The notes under the pieces: model-generated
The model's input: only the letters and a program-made list of their open reading frames with translations
The model's database searches: none
What the model was told of the DNA's origin: nothing
Made by a program: the position numbers and the translations under genes
Shown here: in pieces, positions 24,307 to 36,584 of the stretch
Numbering within the stretch: the stretch's first letter is position 1
How the letters are laid out: every line of letters starts with the position of its first letter
Assembly (NCBI GenBank): GCA_965153455.1
Contig: OZ234500.1
Coordinates: forward strand, 1,240,001-1,304,000
Source: Sphagnum compactum
Taxonomy: Eukaryota; Bryophyta; Sphagnopsida; Sphagnales
Length of the DNA stretch: 64,000 bases
Direction of reading: 5' to 3'

Positions 24307-25218
24307 GTTTCTCAATAACCAATTGTAATTTAATTCATGACTGTTTGGCCCTGTGATGGGCCCAAGGGCCAAAAAGGTTACCTATTAACTTGGGGTGCCA
24401 TTTCCCAACCCTTGGGACCAATGTTGTAACAATAAAATACATTGCAATCTATACCCCGGGTTCGTGTCTCTCATTTTTTTCCCATCTTTACCTTCCCTTT
24501 GTTTATTGTTGTCTCTTATGATAACAACTTGAGGCCAAAAAAAAAAGAGAGGAAAGCACACCAAACATTTAAGACTTGGCTCCAACTTCTTGGCCTCACA
24601 ACTTTATAATAGAAATCCATGAAATTAAAAAAAATCGTTATTTTATTAGTAACTTGACACCAAACAACAGGCCAAGAATGTTCAAAATTTTACCTTATTG
24701 GCCTTGACTCCCAGTCTCAAGCAGACCTAAATATAGCTCAATGTAAGGACCACCCACCAAACCAATAAATATTTTAAGGTCTTTTATGATTCAGGAGGGT
24801 GTAAGTAGTCTATTGATCGTAAACGGGTTCACCCCCTATCCCGAAATTAGTGTACAAAAGAATGGTAGTAAAAGTGTGCACTCTGCAGAGACGTTGTGCA
24901 CTCTTATCTGCATTGCAATTGGATGTTGTCCAAGTCCAATATTTCTTAACCAGGCTTCTTGCACTTAGAAGATGTGTCCAAAAGAGTAATATTGGTGCTG
25001 TGATAATTGCACGAGCAGACGGTAAGCCAAGGAACCTCATTTTTTTCTTTTATTAAAAGAAAAAGCCCAAGCTACACAGAATCGAAGTATAGAGAGATCA
25101 CACTTGTTCAAATTACAATTGGGTATTGAGAAACCATGTTTATTGATCAAATTACAATCCCCAAGTTAATAGGTAACCTTCTTGGGCCCATCACAGGGCC
25201 AAACAGTCATGAATTAAA
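24307..25218. mobile_element. Inverted-repeat-bounded segment, about 0.9 kb
   Basis: Left arm 24,329-24,394 (tttaattcatgactgtttgg...aacttgggg) matches inverted at 25,159-25,218 (ccccaagttaatagg...cagtcatgaattaaa), with a short deletion in the right copy. A second inverted pair, gtttctcaataaccaattgt at 24,307 and acaattgggtattgagaaac near 25,115-25,134, lies outside the left arm but inside the right one, so the two blocks are in swapped order. The interior (24,395-25,110) has no recognisable gene. It reads as a rearranged non-autonomous DNA transposon. Confidence 0.65.
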
Positions 25219-27059
25219 ATGTCATATTTTAGTTTGGTCTTGACTCTTATTGTAAAGCCCTCTGAACTAATTTCAGTGGCTGCACCAATAGGATTGCTTG
25301 ATTTGGTTTCAACTTTGGGCTTGACTCCTTGTGTAAAGTGGGCCTTAACCCACTTGTTTTTCACCCCAGCTTACCTGTCAAATCCAAATCTCTTTACAAA
25401 CACAGGAGTTGGCTTGTTCCATTTGCTAAAGATGTACTCACCACTTTGCCTTACTTGTGTACCTTGATATTTTAACCTAAATGATATGTTGGTTAAATTC
25501 TCTTTCTCTTTTCTCTCTCTTGAATAAATTGGAATCCAATGCCAACTAACTTGTCTTTTGTGATGGGCATTGTTCATTGGCCCATCATAAAATAAATTTC
25601 AAGCTTTGTACAATCCCATCCTCCTTTGGTCCTTTTATATACAAAAGTAGAACCGAGAGCAAACAATGTGGGATAAAGTGAGGAGCTATATGGAACATCT
25701 TGGGAATCTAATGGGAACTTATGAGAACACATTGGGAACTTCACATGGGAACATATCAAGAACAAAAACATCCCAACACCCCACGTTCCCCCAAAAGAAA
25801 AAAATACTCACCTCATTGGCTCCAATGAATGTTTTTACCTACTTATGTTCTTGCCATTTTTGGGATAGGCTGATGGGAGGGTCATATACCATGGGTGTAT
25901 GTAAGTGGGTCCCCAGTCCATGTAGGGAATATATGTCTGAAGGACTCTAAACGCCTGAGATCTCAAAGGGTGAAGTAACCACTTGTCCCCATGGCTCCAT
26001 GCCCATCCCATGATGCAGTTACAATTTATCTGCATTATTTCCTGTTGAATCGAAAACTGTAGTATTCCCAAGTATATAAAGTTAGAGGATTCACTATCGT
26101 TTGCTGATCAGTAGAAATTGGGAAGTGTTTTTTGGAAGCATTTGGTTTTCTAGTGTAAATTTGACTAATTTTTCTAAGTTTTGGAAAATCTTGCCAAACT
26201 TTTGATATCACAAAGGTGAAGAAAAGCCCTAGTTAGCATGCTTCCCAATCTTAATTAATTTACCTTAACTGTGAAAATTTTAGAATTGTGGTTATTAATA
26301 CACAGTAATTTAAAATCTTGATGGCATCCTTTGGTTATTCTAAACACAAATTAAAAACTTTAGAATTTGCACAATAACATTTTTGAACTCAAAGTTCATT
26401 TTGAGCCAAAATTAATTTTGATTAAACAGTTAAATGAAGAGCATTGCATAAAATCAATGTACAAAGAATATACAATTTACAGTTTTTCAACGGCCATAGG
26501 GCTTCATGTTTATGATTCATGAAATATTACCAAGAAAAAGAAAATTGAAAAAATAATGTAATGCCCATCTATAAAATCTCCTTTTCTTTGATATGGTAGT
26601 GATTTTTTCTTTAAAATAAAATATTATTAAACAAATGCAAAAAACACATTTTTTGAATGGAATTTCATCCAAAAACTTTAAATTTTTAAATTGTCCTAAA
26701 TTTAATTGATGTAGATCAATATTTTACACCATAAAAAAATTCACCAAAAAATTCCATTCACAACCGTAGTTTTGAAGTATATATTCAAACTCTATGATGA
26801 ATATTATTTTGTCACGAATATACTCCATACGTTCAAATTTTTCAATGTTTGTTGAATTTTTCAAAATAATTGATTAGATGAAAATTAAATCTAATCAAAT
26901 ATACTTAAATAATCCAAAACAATCCAAAATATGATGTCCATACATTACCAAAAAATTTAATTGCAAAAAGATTATACGTGTGATTACAATTTGGGGGGGG
27001 GCTTAGTATGCTTTCACCAATCTAACACATTTCTTTTTATTTTAACTACATGAAAATGG
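25219..27059. other. AT-rich intergenic region
   Basis: No gene recognised on either strand. Short open frames at 25,219-25,467 (+) and 25,835-26,071 (-) show no family features. From 26,130 to 27,000 the DNA is extremely AT-rich. Confidence 0.5.
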
Positions 27060-28465
27060 CTAGTTGTTGACTTGATAATTGTCAAGTCAACAATTCTTCT
27101 CATTGTGTTAAGTGTGTGGGGGTCTCATGTCACATGTTTAGATGCTCCTAAATCCAAGTACCAAGTGGATTCTTTCTCAACATTAGCCACCAATGTTATT
27201 AGATCAAAAGGCGTTTTAGTAGACACTCCCTACACCAACGCAACATCAAAAACATTAGGTGTTGCATTTTATTCTGGTTCATTTTCAACGTCAAATTTGT
27301 TCCCTTATGATGTTTGAATATGTTCCATGCAATTAGCAAATTGTTGATCTTTCAACTTTCACACTACGTATCCTCGCGGATGTGGGCATTATTTTTGCCA
27401 ATGGTCTAACTCCCCACAATTGTGACAAAATGCTTCCCGTTTAGAATAACCAACAAAAAATTTATTAAAGTTTGGTGGATGCTTAGTAATACTTCAATTA
27501 CTGCCATATTTGGTTGGATTCCCAACTCATGGAACAAACGACCGTTTCCCAATAATGTGGCACAATTGCATTAAAAGTGCTTCATTCATGTTCATTCCAA
27601 TTTTTGTATCTCTGCATTGCTCCTCATGCAACAGCTTTCCCACCAACTTGTCAAAAGTAGGTTGATTTTTTTGGCCGATGGTTGATTGCACAAAACTCTC
27701 ATAGCTTGTAGGAAAAACATTCAACATAATGTGCACTATTGTCTTTTCTTACACAATTTCTCCTACCATGCCTAGAAGTGTAGTCACTTCTTTGATGTTG
27801 CACAAAAATTCAACAATCGAAGAGCCTTCCTCCATGCCTAAAATGTGGTGCTTGTTTAACAAGAATAATGTTCGAACAATATTCTTGGTTTCAAAGAGGT
27901 TTTGCAAAATTCTCCAACAATTTCTTGGATCATCTTGATCAGTAATATACAATATAGTTTCATATTTGACAAATAGAAATAATATCGCAAATGCACAGTT
28001 CTTCTAATCCTACAAAATGGTATTGTTTTGCATTTGAGATGTTTAAACAATTGAAGTCGAAACAATTCAATATGCAATTGTAGTTGTAGGTGGGTAGATA
28101 AGGTCCCAAAGTTTCTCCTTTTGTAGTAGCACCTTCATTTTCACCTTCCACACAACATAATTGCTTGAACCTTCAAGCTTGTTTGCTTCCATCATGGAGA
28201 AAATTTCTTTTCCTACCATTAGGAAAAAACACACTAGATCATTTCAAACAAAAACAAGATCGTGGAGCTAGCTACAAATATGTTACGCACAAAAGGTGCA
28301 TCTAGTCACTATATGTCATTAAAGATGCAAAACAATAAAATTCAGCTCAACACAATGATTGTCTACTGAAGACACAAACTTGTTCACTTAGACACTTGCA
28401 CATAATGCATTCTCAAAATCAAACATATATATCAAAACATACTTATAAAAATTGTTCTGATACCA
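27060..28465 (-). mobile_element. Ty1/copia retrotransposon remnant: gag and start of protease
   Basis: On the minus strand the order fits a copia element cut short on the left. The primer-binding site TGGTATCAGAAC (28,465-28,454) resembles those matched to initiator methionine tRNA. The gag start is at about 28,195 (MMEANKLEGSSNYVVWKVKM), followed by UBN2-type gag sequence at 27,952-27,749 (LLNKHHILGMEEGSSIVEFL) and 27,736-27,527 (LNVFPTSYESFV). Next come a zinc knuckle CHNCGELDHW near 27,425, broken by a stop before its last Cys, and a protease active-site motif WYLDLGASKHVT near 27,150, where the usual DSGAS has become DLGAS. Several frames and stops show that it is dead. No integrase or reverse transcriptase follows. 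Confidence 0.85.
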
Positions 28466-28700
28466 TGAAGGATTTCAACATAAGTAAATTACAAATCAGT
28501 AATTCATTATATACTAAAGATTAAGATTGGTGTTTCCTAATGATCATGGGCAATGGACTATCTCACTATTTTGAGTGCATAAATCTAGCTAATTACTATG
28601 ATGACTTACTAAGACGGTGATTGAAGTCTAGTGATTAACTATGGTAGTGAATGGTAGCACTAAAAAGTTGATATGTTAAACTACCACTTCTAAAATTATT
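28466..28700 (-). mobile_element. Probable start of the copia 5' LTR (outer border unknown)
   Basis: Directly next to the primer-binding site the plus strand begins tgaaggatttcaaca, so on the element's strand the LTR ends in ..CA as expected. No second LTR is present in the window to compare with, so the outer edge is a guess and only the inner edge at 28,466 is supported. Confidence 0.4.
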
Positions 28701-31700
28701 TTAAAAGAATCAAAGAGTTCCAACCCTTTGTGTGCATTTGTTTACTTAACAACTTACATTCTTCAATTGCACCTTGAAACCCTTGTCCTCTATTTTTTGT
28801 AGAATGTTAGGTGTGTTTAAAAAATCAAAGGAGATCAAAATTCAAATTTCATTTTTGTTTTCTTTGATTGTTTACTTAGGTCTTGTAGGTTTCAGTTTAT
28901 AAAAAACCATTTGACTTTCATAGAAACAATAATTCCTTTTACACCATTTATGCCCTTTGTGAACATGAAAAAAAAACTTCAACCTATCATGAATTGTTTT
29001 TGCGTTGGACCATGGACATCACCTTCCACCATAGCAAGAATGTAAAAAATCTCAATGGATGTTTTTGTATGACTTTTCATGTTTTTCATAAATACAACCT
29101 TGATATAAAAACAAATACATAATAAGCCCAATCCAGAAACCTACTTTAATCAAGCCTTTCATTTCCATTTGTTTTGAAGCATTTAAGTGCAAAAGATTAA
29201 TCTTGTGATGCCATGTGATGGTTTTGAGATCTGAATCTTTTGGAATTTCAAATAGTTATTTATGTATTTGGTTGAGTTTTGTTTCACAACCAAATATTAG
29301 GGTGGGAAAAATCTCCCATTTTAATTACATCAATTTATTATTTTATCACATGGCGTTGTTGGTTTAGTGGTACAAGACTTGTAAATTTTTGGTTCTTTTG
29401 ATAGTGATTTGCTTCACAAAACTCAAGTTTGAAGTTAATTGTTAATGTTGGTACATATATAACCTCATCAAGTTGAATGATAATATGTATTTATGTAAGT
29501 TTTAATAAATAGAAGCCCAATTCCCCACAACTGCATGCTTAGACCTTTCTCTCGTATATTTTCAAAAAATTTGAAGAAACCTCATACATATGAAACCATT
29601 CTTTTCGTGGCTTCAATGATGATTCATGGTGGAATCTATAAGCAAAGTTTGATCAAAATCAGGAGCAAAATTTCAAATGATGTAAAATATATGCATCACA
29701 TAATCAAGTGACATATTTACATTTAATTGTTATTTGCTGAAACCATGAATTTTACCAAAAAAAATTTGTGCATTGATTGGATTTAGAAAAGGTCTACCCT
29801 ACAATGATTACTTTTATAATGTGCCTTGCCATCCTTCCAAGGAATGAATATACTTCAATTTGGAAAAGATATGTGATACAATTCATTTATGAGTTTGTTA
29901 TTTTTGTTACCATACATAATCCAAACTTCCTTCAATTGGCTTTTCATCAAAGATAATGTTGAAGGGGAGAAGTTGAGGCAACATCTAAATGCCATCAGAC
30001 CTTTGGACTAGAGTAAAACGGAATCTTATGGCAAGATGACTATGATTGAATGATAGATAGTCAAAAGCGAAGCAAAGAAGAAAAACAACCTTTTCATTAC
30101 AATGTCTAAGGATTGCTTCCAAATGCCATTAGGTGTATCAAAAGCATCAAAGAAGCACCACATGACTAAGTTTGAACTATCAAACAAAATTTCCATGATG
30201 GTAACTATTTGTCAGTCAAAACTCATTATTCCTACATAATTTTGTGCAAAAAATCTTTGCAACATTCTTTCCCAGGCTCATGCAAAGCACAAACTTGTAG
30301 TCTGTCCATTGAAGTCCCTCAACATATAGGTATCAACTAGTTAGCCACTCTAATTGCTCACTGTAGCTAAGTTCATTATCATCTAACTGCTGCCAGTACA
30401 AATATTGTTGATCCAACATATCTGTACACTACATACATTGTTGTCATCATCCTCATTTGCAATGTCACTATTAAGCCCATGCTGACAAATAGATCAAGAA
30501 CATCTCAAAATCACCATTGTGGCCACTTTTCCAACAAATGTTGTTTGCTTGAATCATCTACTCACCTCATATGTTGCAGAAGAGAGCTCCAACCTTGCAT
30601 GATCTTCTGGCTCCATGTCCAAAGTTCAAAGCCTTCCTGCTGCATGTTGCCGATCCATAGAATTCATGGTTGGGGAGGCAATGAGGTAACTTTGCTATCC
30701 ATGTATGCACTTCCTGAACTCCAGTGTGCTACTCAAGGTACTCAAATGACCAAGACCAGGATCCTTTGGCTTCATAAAAAATCCAGGGCATTTCAAATCA
30801 AGCTTCAAGTCAACAAGGGATTATCGCTCTCCAGCCCATGCATACAATAGACAGAAAATCCAATTGACATGAAGAAATGCTAAAAGAGTGTTACCTTCCA
30901 TCTCCAAACAAACAAAACAGAACAGAACAAAGCCTCATGCAGAATCAGTAAGTATCAATCATTTGGTTGCCAGTCAAGATCTACAAGCAGCAAGCAGCTC
31001 AGCTGCTATTCCTTGTCACAAGGCCTGTGACTCCTAATCTAGCTCATTATGGTTCTCTGTTCAGTAATTCTGCATGCTTCCTAACTTAGATCCTGGTTTG
31101 TACAGTGGCAAGTGAAAATGAATTGATGCTCAATGCCCTCACAAGCTTGGCTGCAGCTTTTATGAGGATATACTATTGTTGTGTCTCTTGACCGCTTGTG
31201 TGTCTTGAGTGATAGTTAACATCACAACTGAGTCTTCCTGATGTTGCTTCCAAAATTAATGTGACAGAAACTCACAATACAGATTTCTGTATAATAATTT
31301 CTTGCCCAAAATTTTGAGCCGCAGGATCTGATGAAGTCAGTGTGAAGTATTGACAGCACATCATTGCAATTCATGCTGAAGATGATGGTCTGTACACTCA
31401 CAAGGTTTTTCCTTCAATCATTCTTGTCTTGCTTGTTTTGATTTTGCTGGAACTGACATAATATGGTTACCTACAAAGGACTACTGTGGATTTTTCTTTG
31501 GAATTTCATAGATCTCTATGATCAGATGTGTGTAACTTGCCAATACCCAAATGTTGAGGACTTGCAGGTAGTGCAGCTTACCTTGTTGAAAGATTTCCAG
31601 ACACAGATTTGAGTATCAGTAAAGTTGATCACACAATGATTCTGCACAAGCAACGGTTGATTTGCAGGGTGTCTTGTCAAAGATGCTTTAACATGGAAGC

Positions 31701-32354
31701 TTTCTTGATGAATTTGCAGCTATCACAGACCCTATTTGAGTATGGAAGTACGATTAATGCTTCCGGTCTCTAATCTCTAGCTTTGTGGTTTGAATCACTC
31801 TGATTAGGGTTGGTTCCTAATTCAAATCTTGCTGGAACGTGTGCGTTTGTAGAACTAATGTTTAAGTGATTCAGTCCTTTCCGGTCGAAGGTACTGCTGT
31901 TGAACTTGCAACAAATGTTGTGACAGAACGCTTGAAGCACAAACCTGTTTGGCGGAAGGTTGCTTCTTGAGGAAGAAAGGAGAGTATTTTCACTGCTGTG
32001 ATTTCAATCTGTATAGGAGAACGGTCTGTATAGGAGATCGGGATTTGAGGATCTCGTCCCGAGGCTGGTAGGCCGAGGGGAGGAGCTGCAAATCCGGAAG
32101 GGTCTAAAAGTAGACTGTTCACATGCGTAAAGAAATGAAGCTTTTTTTCCTTTTCTTTGCGCCATGTTCTCTTATTAGGGTTACAAATTCTACATGTCAA
32201 CAAATAGGACATAGGTGTGACTTACACTTGATCACCATCACAATACAAATCAAAACATTTCACACATGAGTTGCATCCAATTTCTCCCAGTTACTCACAA
32301 TATTTTTAAAAATTTATCAAAAGGAATTATTAGGTTTACAAAGTAGTGCACTGT
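28701..32354. other. Gene-poor region
   Basis: AT-rich to about 30,300. From 30,300 to 32,210 the composition is more balanced, with short open frames at 30,479-30,850 (+) and 31,871-32,212 (-) that I do not recognise. A small tandem duplication tctgtataggaga(a/t)cgg lies at about 32,010-32,043. A noncoding transcript or an unrecognised gene could be present at 30.4-32.2 kb, but nothing proves it. Confidence 0.4.
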
Positions 32355-32620
32355 TTAATATTTCAATCATAATGATGTCAAACCTTTGGTTGTGGTAGAT
32401 CTAAATAGAAAGAGTAATCACCAAATTGATAGTCTCTTCACATGTAAACCTTCCTCTCGATAATTATGATGTACACTCACTAACCTGGTTAATATTTCAA
32501 TCATAATGATGTCAAACCTTTGGTTGTGGTAGATCTAAAAGAAAGAGTAGTCACCAAATTTATAGTCTCTTCACATGTAAACCTTCCTCTCGATAACTTT
32601 GATGTACATTCACTAACCTG
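32355..32620. repeat. 134-bp direct tandem duplication (two copies)
   Basis: The unit begins ttaatatttcaatcataatg at 32,355 and again at 32,489, and both copies end in cactaacctg. They differ at only a handful of positions (for example ctaaatagaaag against ctaaaagaaag). In copy 2 an open frame (32,520-32,738, starting MVVVDLKERVVTKFIVSSHV) runs out of the repeat, but I do not recognise it. Confidence 0.9.
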
Positions 32621-33846
32621 CACCAAAGACATCAAGGTCAATTTTGAAAAGAGGCATTGGAGTCACCACCTTATATGGCAGACAATCACAAAATCATCCA
32701 AAGAGTCTTGTAAATTTTGTTGCATAATTCATGCCTAAGGATAGCAAACATGAACTATGCCAACTACAAGACAAGAGGAAGTAGGAACTTGCCCTAAAGC
32801 GGCTTGTACGAGGTCCTTCTTTGGCACCGTTAGATTACATAATTGGCTCTTGCCGGTTTATTTGCTGTCTATCTCAGCTTTTTCTTGCCGCATTGTTCAT
32901 GGCCACCTGACGTTCTTGTCGTGGCGAGCTTTTCTTGTTTGGGTTTCAAGATGCTCTGCTAAGATCATGATCCTGTTTGTTTGTTGCTGCGCACTTTGAT
33001 TTGTTTGCTGTTGGGCATGCTGCTATTGCCTTGGGTTCGTCTGACTTGGGTGCTGCTTAGAAATGGCCAATTTTCTTTTGGTTGCATGCTGTGTTTTACA
33101 ATTCCTTTTCGTCTCAACAACTCTCTCTCTCGCTTGCATCTCTCTTGCTTACACTAGTTACAACTTACTACGTCTTGGTTTTCTTGAAACGTTAAGCTTT
33201 TGGGGGCTTCTCTGTCTTAGCGCTCAATCTGCTTTTCCATCATTGGCATTTCAGCTCTGCGAAATTAGATGCGATCATTAGAAACCGCACTAAACGTATG
33301 GGATCATCGCTCTCTATAATCAATTGGGTCGCAAGAAAACCTTGAAAGTTTGCATATATATGGTTTCTATTCTTCAATTCTCTTTCGTTGAAGAAGAAGA
33401 AGCAGCAGCAGAAGAAGAAAGGGGGAGTGAGGAGAGTAAGTCTTGTCAAGGCTTCCCTTCTCAATTTGCTGCAACACATTTCTACATGGCTGTTGCTCTT
33501 TGCGTTTGTTTTTTGGGCTGTCCTGTTCAAGCATACTTGCTTCAAGGCTCAAGCCTTCTTTCTTTCTTTCATCATCTTCTTCCCCTCTTGACTGTTTTTT
33601 TCTTCTCTTAGTTGATTCCTTCGATCTTCCTTCTCTCTCTTTCCTCCACACCGCTCACAGACAGAGGTCAATCAGTGTGTCCTGAGAGCTGTTGATAATC
33701 TTTTATGAAACTATTGCAAATTATGTGCAGGCAGGAATTTCCCATCTATCTCTCTTTCTGGCTTCAATTCACAAGGTGAAAAATGAAAAGAAGTAAAAAG
33801 AAAAGAAAAGGAAAGGGAAAAAATGGGAAAAGAAAATTCCAGAGAC
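32621..33846. other. Region without a recognised gene, CT-rich and GAA-rich tracts
   Basis: From about 32,800 to 33,700 the plus strand is T/C-rich (ctctctctctcg, ttcttttttcttc) and base composition is nearer that of genes. A frame at 33,063-33,281 (+) begins with a hydrophobic stretch (MANFLLVACCVLQFLFVSTT), but nothing after it resembles a known protein. It could be the leader of an unrecognised gene. Confidence 0.3.
33390..33420. repeat. (GAA)n / (GCA)n microsatellite
   Basis: An imperfect trinucleotide run: four gaa-type units, three gca units, then more gaa units. The open frames across it (Lys/Gln/Glu-rich on plus, Leu-rich on minus) are translations of this repeat. Confidence 0.8.
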
Positions 33847-33912
33847 GTAACTTCCGAAATTTGGAAGGCCTGGTCATAGGCTGGCGAGGGCCTTCCGTAT
33901 TTCAGAAGTTAC
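33847..33912. repeat. Short hairpin with 24-bp arms
   Basis: gtaacttccgaaatttggaa (33,847 on) and its inverted partner ending ttcagaagttac (33,912) form a 24-bp stem with three mismatches and an 18-base spacer. The size and near-perfect pairing resemble a small MITE or a short plant microRNA foldback. The sequence alone does not decide. Confidence 0.7.
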
Positions 33913-35384
33913 ACTGAAAAATATGCTGGGTGAGCGTCCTGAAAATACACAAAAAAGAGCTGCGGTTCCTTACGTTAGTAGAATCCTTTTTTCTTCTCTG
34001 TAGTTTGGCTCTCAAACTTTCCAGCTTTATGCAATTCATCTTCTTATTGTCTTGAAAATAAAAGGTCTAGCACAGTTTTCCATCTTATTGTGCCTGCTAC
34101 TGTATCCTACTCAGAGCATCACGTGCGGTCAGTTTTTTAGCTAGAATCACCCTTGTTCATTAATAAGACATCTACCGAACATCTGAAGCATTGTGTATGC
34201 ATGCCACATTTAGGATCCTTGACCATAGAAGCAGCCATGTTAGGTGAATTGAAGATCACCAGAGCTCACATTAGATGGCAATGGTTAGCAAGGGACTTTG
34301 TACTCTCCAATTTCTTGCAAATTGTGTCATCTATAGAATGTAACTTAACATGTGGGAAGTTTCTAGAAGTGGTTTAACCATATCTATCGTATTGCCGCAC
34401 ATGAGAGTGGGCTCTTCTTAGTGCCGCAAATATTATGGCTCCGGGTTTCTCTTTGCTTCTTGGAATGCAACAAAATGATGACTGGGTCTTTCCCTTCGTT
34501 TCCGGAATGCAACAGGAACTGAGGACACAAGCTTTTGTATGATTGTTTGCCTGACATTTTGAGCAGATCATTATACGCTTTTCTACAGTCACCACAAGGA
34601 GGGAGCAATGATGACCACTAGTCACTGCAATTCATGATGAAGACGAGGGTGTGAGACTTTGAGAAAGGGTCTGATATTTTGTGAGGGGCACTCACTTAAG
34701 GTATGACTGCACTTTTTTGAAAATTTCGGCATGTCAGAAAATAATGTAATTTTTGCCAAACTTACTATTCAACGAGGGTAATTGCCAACCTAGGTATTCT
34801 TGTAACCAACCATGTAGGTACCTTTGTTGGGTTTAGGGTTGAAACCCTAAACCCTAAACCCCCACAGGGACAAGGACTATCGCATTGGATCCAACTTTTG
34901 GAAGTTTTACCTTGTTAGAACCAGTTTCACATTAGGTGAACCGGTTTCTTTGGTGAAAGTGTTTAGACTGTTTAGATTGGAACGGATTGTTTTCATGTTC
35001 AGAGTGTAGACACAGGTCTAGGGTTGACACATATCTATTGGCAGGGCCAGCGTGTCTGTGATGCCTTTCCTTGTTTTGGTTTGGCCAGATCTTGGACACA
35101 AATTAATTACCTTCAAAGTGCTATCGTGGAAGCTTTCCTGCAATCTTGTAGATATCGTTGGGGAAAGTTATGACTGCATTCATTCTCGGCCTCCGACACA
35201 TATTGATTACCTTTCTAATATGCATGTGAAATTCATGATTCACAAATAGGAAAGCATCTTTTTTGTTTTGAAATGAAAGCTTTATGGGCCTTGTTCGGTC
35301 ACCCATCAAGCCAAGTGCACCTATAGTCAGCGTGGATGGTTCCGTGAATACTTAGGTGTTCTGCACCTACCGACTTAGTACCTC
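33913..35384. other. Gene-poor region with interstitial telomeric motif
   Basis: No gene recognised. Short frames at 34,153-34,377 (+) and 34,374-34,625 (-) show no family features. The telomere-like block at 34,830-34,862 is listed separately. Confidence 0.4.
34830..34862. repeat. Interstitial plant-telomere-type repeat, inverted arrangement
   Basis: One ggtttaggg unit is followed head to head by aaaccctaaaccctaaaccc, that is, about one copy of TTTAGGG and then two to three copies of CCCTAAA on the same strand. TTTAGGG is the common plant telomere unit. A further gtttagggtttaggg lies in the right LTR near 50,125-50,140. Confidence 0.75.
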
Positions 35385-35780
35385 AGAGAAATTTATTAGT
35401 GTATTTGGAAGGCACTTATATCTGTGAATATCCATCGTATGTAGAAAAAAGGAGGGATCCTCGCCTATATCTAGGTGTAAAATCCATCCCACTTATAAGG
35501 AGTAGATGTAAGGACCCTCTCCACCTCATAATCTCTATTTATCTTCAGTTCATAATAACATTCTCCTCATGATTTGTAATGGGTAAAGCCCACTGGTGAG
35601 GAAACTTGTCAAAATCCAGGGTTGGACTTGGCTACCACATTGTCCTAGGCCCCTTAGTTTGGGAGTGTACCCCACCTTGAGCTTTACCATCCACAAAATC
35701 CATTTGTCAAAAATTTCCTGAAGTGTTAAAATGCACATAGAAACAGGGAATACATAGTTGAATAGTGAAAGCAAAGGATG
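35385..35780 (+). repeat. Dispersed repeat, copy 1 (partner at 55,393-55,740)
   Basis: Collinear similarity to 55,393-55,740 in the same orientation. Shared landmarks in order are gagaaattt, gtgaa(t/g)atcc, gtaaggaccctctc / ataaggaccctctc, tcataataacattctcc / tcatgataacaggggcctcc, aatgggtaaagcc, ttgggagtgtacccc / tgggaatggcccatcc, and gagctttacc / gggctttatcc. No coding capacity is visible. The family is unknown, possibly an LTR fragment. Confidence 0.6.
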
Positions 35781-36584
35781 AGATTTTCCTTTAGTATTTG
35801 AAGGCCCTTATCATTGTCAACTAGACCACATCTTCCATTGCACGTCTTATATAAAAAGCCGGGCTCCTAATTTCTCTCTTACATTTGCAAGTACCTTTCA
35901 AAGCATAATCTTCCTCATAGCCACTAAGCCACACTTTGTATTTTGTGGATACCCCTTGCTTTTCAGGAGGTATTATATGCTACCAGATTACAAATAATAA
36001 GTGTTACTATAACTTAACAAGGAAGGGCCATATGGAAACTAATGAAAATGTGCTATCAACTACAATGTGCTACCCATTTTATTCACACAAACTCTTATTT
36101 ATTTAACTGCCTTAGTTACATGCCTAGAGACAACATTTCAACAACACAATCTACAAATACAACATTCTGGAGCATAATTGTATAGGCCTAAACTAACACA
36201 GTTAGCCAAGCACAAGAGATGACCATATGCATGCACAAAAGTACCCAACAATTAAAAGCCAGAATTGGATCAAACACCCAATGTCCACCTGTCTTGTTGG
36301 TCTTCATATCTAGGTATGATCCCACACTTACCATTTACAACACAAATTCACTCAACAACATATATCCATCTACACACTCTCTTTCAGGGAAAGCATGATA
36401 AAATAAATGCAAAAAATAAAAATTTGCACATAAATCTTGCGTCATGCATATAATTATAAAAACTAGCATAAATTTGGATGAAAATATATGTCAAATACCA
36501 TCCATGTTCCATATTAAGTTTCTAAAAATCTAGTCTCAAAAAGTGCAAAGCAAAAGAGATTAAAAAATCAATAAAAAATACATT
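35781..36584. other. AT-rich region, nothing recognised
   Basis: Low-complexity AT-rich DNA with no recognisable protein, RNA or repeat border. Confidence 0.5.

Noticed and set aside
29345-29425. tRNA gene suggested by tggtttagtggtacaaga
   Set aside because: Only an A-box-like word is present. No convincing B box or cloverleaf follows at the right distance.
33367-33685. Overlapping frames of 67-95 codons on both strands
   Set aside because: They cross the (GAA)n/(GCA)n run and CT-rich DNA. The sequences are low-complexity with no family resemblance.
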